Part shown: positions 60,297 to 64,000 of the stretch, piece after piece | Layout: the number at the start of each line of letters is the position of its first letter | Numbering within the stretch: position 1 is the first letter of the stretch | NCBI GenBank assembly: GCA_945873145.1 | Contig: CAMCBZ010000013.1 | Coordinates: 1-64,000, forward strand | DNA: 64,000 nucleotides | Direction of reading: 5' to 3' | From: an uncultured Prevotella sp. | GTDB lineage: Bacteria > Bacteroidota > Bacteroidia > Bacteroidales > Bacteroidaceae | Program-made: the position numbers and the translations under genes | Notes under the pieces: generated by a model | Told to the model about the DNA's origin: nothing | The model's input: the letters and a program-made list of their open reading frames with translations, nothing else | Database searches by the model: none

Positions 60297-61094
60297 TTAT
60301 GTTATGGGATTTTTGGCTGCGCCAAATTCCTGGCTCTGAGTAACTGATGCACACATAGACTTTTCATCTATCACCATCTCATAGTTGCATTCGCCCTTCC
60401 CATGCTCAACGTACCGGTGTAATCGGTTGCAAAAAGTGCCATTGATACCTTCATGCGAGAAATGACATTGGCGGCATCCCCTTTCCGTTGCTGGTGAATG
60501 ACAATGAAGTTGCTGACTTAATACCATTTGCGCTATTGTGTGACCGCCAACTTGTGTTCTTTCCATCACATCGGAGACATAGAACCGTAGATTGGAAATG
60601 GACTGCTGGAGTTCACACCATCGGTCATATTCTCCCTTGTCGGGAAATGCTACCACGGCCCGACCTTTAAGAGCTTCCAAATCCCCGGAAGTGACATCAG
60701 CTTTCCCTGTCGCCAGCCAGATGTAAGGCGTCGGGAAGCAACTCATGACAACTGCAGTCATCTCATCCTTTACCAATGCCACCGTCCGCTCAGTGGCAAT
60801 TGGCAACAGGTGCTCTCCAAAAAGGCACGTCATCCTCCCGTCTTGATAGTACCATCCTTCATCATATATCTTACCTGTATTACCATCCATTGTGACAATA
60901 TGCCCATTGACTATCTTTTGTTCGTCATTAACATGCCAGAATATTGGCTGTCCCACTTGCTCGCCTTGTTCAGTGCTGCCAATATGATACCGTTTCATCA
61001 GGGCATTCTGTTTGTCAGTGTCAAACCAAGCGAATGAACATAAATATTTGAAGAATGTATTGCTGAAACTGAGTATTTCTACGTTTGTGCTCAT
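60297..61094 (-). CDS. DUF6371-like (toprim-like) mobile element protein
   Basis: YHIGSTEQGEQVGQPIFWHVNDEQKIVNGHIVTMDGNTGKI, TVALVKDEMTAVVMSCFPTPYIWLATGK, GRAVVAFPDKGEYDRW. Confidence 0.65.
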   Translation of the reverse strand: MSTNVEILSFSNTFFKYLCSFAWFDTDKQNALMKRYHIGSTEQGEQVGQPIFWHVNDEQKIVNGHIVTMDGNTGKIYDEGWYYQDGRMTCLFGEHLLPIATERTVALVKDEMTAVVMSCFPTPYIWLATGKADVTSGDLEALKGRAVVAFPDKGEYDRWCELQQSISNLRFYVSDVMERTQVGGHTIAQMVLSQQLHCHSPATERGCRQCHFSHEGINGTFCNRLHRYVEHGKGECNYEMVIDEKSMCASVTQSQEFGAAKNPIT

Positions 61095-61972
61095 ATTGAT
61101 TCCTTCTTATAGTTTATTCCATATTGCGAGCAGATATGGAAAAATGTACCAATTGAAATGTGGGTCACTTTGCACAACAGGTTGTTGAACTTCTTGTCCG
61201 TCTCTGCCGGTTTATATTTTGTACTCTGTGAACTGACCAAATGAAACAAACTTCGCCCACGCTCACCCAGTGATGCGAGGGCTGCGCCAACATAAAACCA
61301 GTTGTCATAGGTGGCAGTGATGTCTACACCTCGGTTTGCAATGTCCCGGCAACAACGTTCAATCCGCTCAAGTTCATCGTTTACGCTATACGGAACACGG
61401 CAAATAGGCTTAGGCTCAGCGTGCACCTTATTGTATACGATTGCCTTCTCATTCACATAGGGCTCCGGGTCGAATGAAATGGTACGCATCCGACAAACGT
61501 CCTTACATGCACGATCTATGACAATGCCCTCGTGAGCGAAATCACGGCGCAGAGCTTCGAAATGCTCCTTGTGTTTCTCAGGTTGATCAATGCGAAAAAT
61601 GACGAACCAACCTTCTCCACGTACACTGCGGGCGGCATAGAGTATCTGAGGAATGTGACACCATTCATATTTCAGATCATCGAGCCACCCCGTATCGTTA
61701 TTATCCTGCTTGTCGATGTCGACACAAAGCAGTCTAGAGTGGGTCACAAGGTTCTCCGCCTTGCGCGTCGGAGCAAATGTACCTGAAATCGTTGCCTGTG
61801 GCAGCTCTGTTTTCAGGCTATTTTGCCGCGCCTCGTCAGCAAGAGTGCGAATATTTTTTATCCGCTCCATGTATTGGTCGCAAAAGAGGAAGTCGCGCAG
61901 AGTAGTTACTGTGCCGACATTGTCTTTTACGTTACGATAGCAACTGATTGGGGTATCGAATATACTTTTCAT
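61091..61972 (-). CDS. BT4734/BF3469-like (VirE N-terminal-like primase-helicase associated) protein
   Basis: RLLCVDIDKQDN, VRGEGWFVIFRIDQPEKHKEHFEALRRDF, DACKDVCRMRTISFDPEPYVN-type motifs; ATGA overlap with next gene. Confidence 0.75.
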   Translation of the reverse strand: MKSIFDTPISCYRNVKDNVGTVTTLRDFLFCDQYMERIKNIRTLADEARQNSLKTELPQATISGTFAPTRKAENLVTHSRLLCVDIDKQDNNDTGWLDDLKYEWCHIPQILYAARSVRGEGWFVIFRIDQPEKHKEHFEALRRDFAHEGIVIDRACKDVCRMRTISFDPEPYVNEKAIVYNKVHAEPKPICRVPYSVNDELERIERCCRDIANRGVDITATYDNWFYVGAALASLGERGRSLFHLVSSQSTKYKPAETDKKFNNLLCKVTHISIGTFFHICSQYGINYKKESI

Positions 61973-62169
61973 TGTTTTCTGTTTTTTATTGTCGTTTTTG
62001 TAGTTGTAGGTTGCCTCAAAGTCCTGGAAATAAGCTTCTTGGTGTTACAACAAGGGTACAACCACCAACACCATGCAATATGGATGAAGTCCGATACGGC
62101 AGGATGTATAACTGTTGTAGATTTAATTTGTTGATACTTAGCGGTTTTTGCCTTCGTACAACTACAACC

Positions 62170-63588
62170 TTACGATTCTTTCAGAGTCTTGTTGATATAC
62201 TGCTGCGAAACACCGAGAGCGTCTGCAAGAGAGTTCTGTGACTTTACTTTGAACTGCCGGTTCACTGCCCGAAGCAGATCACCATTGGTCATCACCTGGG
62301 GAAGTCTCGCTGTGCCTCTCAGCAACGGATAGATGCGCTCAATATGAATCCGAGTAAAATAATCGGAAACACTAATGGCAAAAGTCATCGCTTCTCCTGT
62401 AATTACCGGTTCATCCCAATGGTCGGACAACAGATGAGACATGATAGCCAGGCGCAATACATGGATGTTCATCTTTTGCCTGACTGTACTTATATAATCA
62501 TCCTCTTCTGCATCGGCCTGTATGTCCGTTGCATCCGCATAGTCTGCATAAATTCTTTCAGCCTCATGAGACAGCTGAAATGTTTGTGGATTCATGCAGA
62601 GCAGTCTGTCTATGATGTCTGCCCAACCCGAGCGTGTCTCTTGTGTCATCCGCTTTCGGTCACACCTTTTGATGAACGTCGTCTTTTCGGGATAGACGAA
62701 GAGGAAACGTTGTGTAAAGCCCGAGTCCATAAGCGCATCAGTTCCAAATGTCTTGCAGAGGAGCGCAGGTTGAATGCCACCTATGATGCTCATTGCAGGA
62801 TTGTCAACAAGTCTGGCTTCTTCCGTTTTCCTGTTGATGGTGAAGCTGACGTTGGACCAAATGGACAGCAATTGCGATACTTCGCTCCCTGAGCCATTTC
62901 CGCCTTTGGCGTAACGTCCAAAAGAATCAATAAAGGACTTCAGTTCGTCAGCTGCTATGAGAATCATATCACCTTGCGCCAACAACATATTACGAGACTC
63001 TGGAGAGCTGTCACCAGCAATATGCTGATGAAAGACAGGTTGTTCAACGCTGATGCTTTTGTTTTCCCCATTATTCTGGTCGTAGGCCTTTTTTGCTTCA
63101 ACATACTTGGCATAACTTGCCTTATCGTTTTCCCAAAGCGGACTTGTGACTTCCTTCAATGGTCCTGTTTTGTTGCTGCTTGGTTTCCCGACCAGGCAGA
63201 CAAAGTCGCAGGGATAGTTGGTATACGGGTTGGTGACAAGTTGCTCTTTTTTCCCAGCCGCAATTCCGGCGGTTATCAAACATATAGCGGTGACAAAGTC
63301 TTGTGAACATCCATACGACTCCGTCACAGTCCGGATGTAATCCCGGACAGGTCGCGACAGCAAATCAACAGAGATGGACAAATCCGTAAAAGTCGATGCC
63401 TTCAGATGCGGATGTTTCCTAGGCTTGTCAGAAGGTGCCGGCAACGACACTGGAAGCTCAAAACATGGCGCAGGCGTATCGGCAAACGGGCCCCTCATTG
63501 TTGATTCCACCTTTTCTATCTCGGCATTGATAAGGAAAAGGAAGTCTGGCTGTCCATTTTCCTTATGAGTCATGTAGGATTCTTTCAT
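62170..63588 (-). CDS. DUF3987-family (primase/helicase-like) protein
   Basis: VCLVGKPSSNKTGPLKEVTSPL, LIAADELKSFIDSFGRY, MSIIGGIQPALLCKTFG, FVYPEKTTFIKR. Confidence 0.8.
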   Translation of the reverse strand: MKESYMTHKENGQPDFLFLINAEIEKVESTMRGPFADTPAPCFELPVSLPAPSDKPRKHPHLKASTFTDLSISVDLLSRPVRDYIRTVTESYGCSQDFVTAICLITAGIAAGKKEQLVTNPYTNYPCDFVCLVGKPSSNKTGPLKEVTSPLWENDKASYAKYVEAKKAYDQNNGENKSISVEQPVFHQHIAGDSSPESRNMLLAQGDMILIAADELKSFIDSFGRYAKGGNGSGSEVSQLLSIWSNVSFTINRKTEEARLVDNPAMSIIGGIQPALLCKTFGTDALMDSGFTQRFLFVYPEKTTFIKRCDRKRMTQETRSGWADIIDRLLCMNPQTFQLSHEAERIYADYADATDIQADAEEDDYISTVRQKMNIHVLRLAIMSHLLSDHWDEPVITGEAMTFAISVSDYFTRIHIERIYPLLRGTARLPQVMTNGDLLRAVNRQFKVKSQNSLADALGVSQQYINKTLKES

Positions 63589-63899
63589 ACGGATCCTCCT
63601 TGCACACCATCTCTACTACCATCTTCCAAAGCAGAAGACAGTATCTGCATTACTGCCTTCTTGGAATAAAGGTTACGTCGGCCGATCTTGTGCTTTTTGA
63701 TCATACCTTCATTTTCCTTTCGCCAGAGGGTCGTGTAAGTGATATGCAGCATGTCGCACACCTCTTCACGGGTTAGCCACTCGCCTTCTTCTACGGAAGG
63801 CTTTTCATTCAGGCCGCGTTTTGCGCAGACCTCTTCTACAATCTCAGTGATAACCTTTCGGAGGTCATCCACCTGAAGCATTACGAAATTACCGTGCAT
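63585..63899 (-). CDS. Helix-turn-helix (excisionase-like) DNA-binding protein
   Basis: EWLTREEVCDMLHITYTTLWRKENEGMIKKHKIGRRNLYSKKAVMQIL; overlaps DUF3987 start. Confidence 0.85.
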   Translation of the reverse strand: MHGNFVMLQVDDLRKVITEIVEEVCAKRGLNEKPSVEEGEWLTREEVCDMLHITYTTLWRKENEGMIKKHKIGRRNLYSKKAVMQILSSALEDGSRDGVQGGSV

Positions 63900-63926
63900 T
63901 TAATCTGATATTAAGATTTCACGTGG

Positions 63927-63934
63927 CAAAGATA
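63927..63934 (-). promoter_or_regulatory. -7 box of probable promoter for the HTH-DUF3987 operon
   Basis: Minus-strand TATCTTTG, about 28 nt upstream of the HTH start codon. Confidence 0.4.
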
Positions 63935-64000
63935 ACACAATACCACAGGATGCTGCCTTGGCGAAAATCAACGCGAATTCTGCAAAGGTGGAATTAACGA

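Larger units (their letters stand above)
57171..64000. mobile_element. Putative integrative mobilizable element inserted at the 3' end of tRNA-Met (right end outside window)
   Basis: MobV relaxase, DUF6371-like, BT4734-like, DUF3987 and HTH genes, all minus strand, beginning just after a tRNA gene; no integrase within window. Confidence 0.65.

Noticed and set aside
57171-64000. Anti-phage defence or toxin-antitoxin cargo in the mobile element
   Set aside because: Visible genes are mobilization/replication and HTH functions only; cargo, if any, lies beyond the window edge.

Overview
This window is a Bacteroidota chromosome segment. Protein style, TAnnTTTG promoters, SusC/SusD genes and DUF families point to a Prevotella/Segatella-like genome. 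From left to right it contains: (i) a sigma-54-dependent response regulator and histidine kinase, followed by a flavodoxin-family oxidoreductase with a sigma-54-like promoter; (ii) core metabolism and housekeeping genes (class II fba, ppdK, an AddA-like helicase, DUF4831, nnr, hpt, adk, obgE, pgeF, an M23 peptidase, ferredoxin, a PorT-like protein, a split 5'-nucleotidase, rplS, a stand-alone AICAR formyltransferase); (iii) an arabinan-type polysaccharide utilization locus (GH51, 2x GH43, a surface lipoprotein, SusD, SusC); (iv) an exbB-exbD-exbD-tonB-PstS-like-TPR operon, an aminotransferase, ribBA and an LptF/G permease; (v) a tRNA-Met(CAT) followed by what looks like one end of an integrative mobilizable element (MobV relaxase, DUF6371-like, BT4734-like, DUF3987, HTH) that runs off the right edge. 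Several intergenic repeat families were seen, including C-rich palindromes just after stop codons, tandem repeat islands flanking the AddA gene, 22-bp repeats, and a recurrent AT-rich 5'-UTR motif. Short ORFs missing from the track (ferredoxin, a 44-aa MKKKYIQP peptide, a 34-aa membrane peptide) were also found. No CRISPR array, rRNA or clear anti-phage system was seen. All family calls were made by eye, with no database search.
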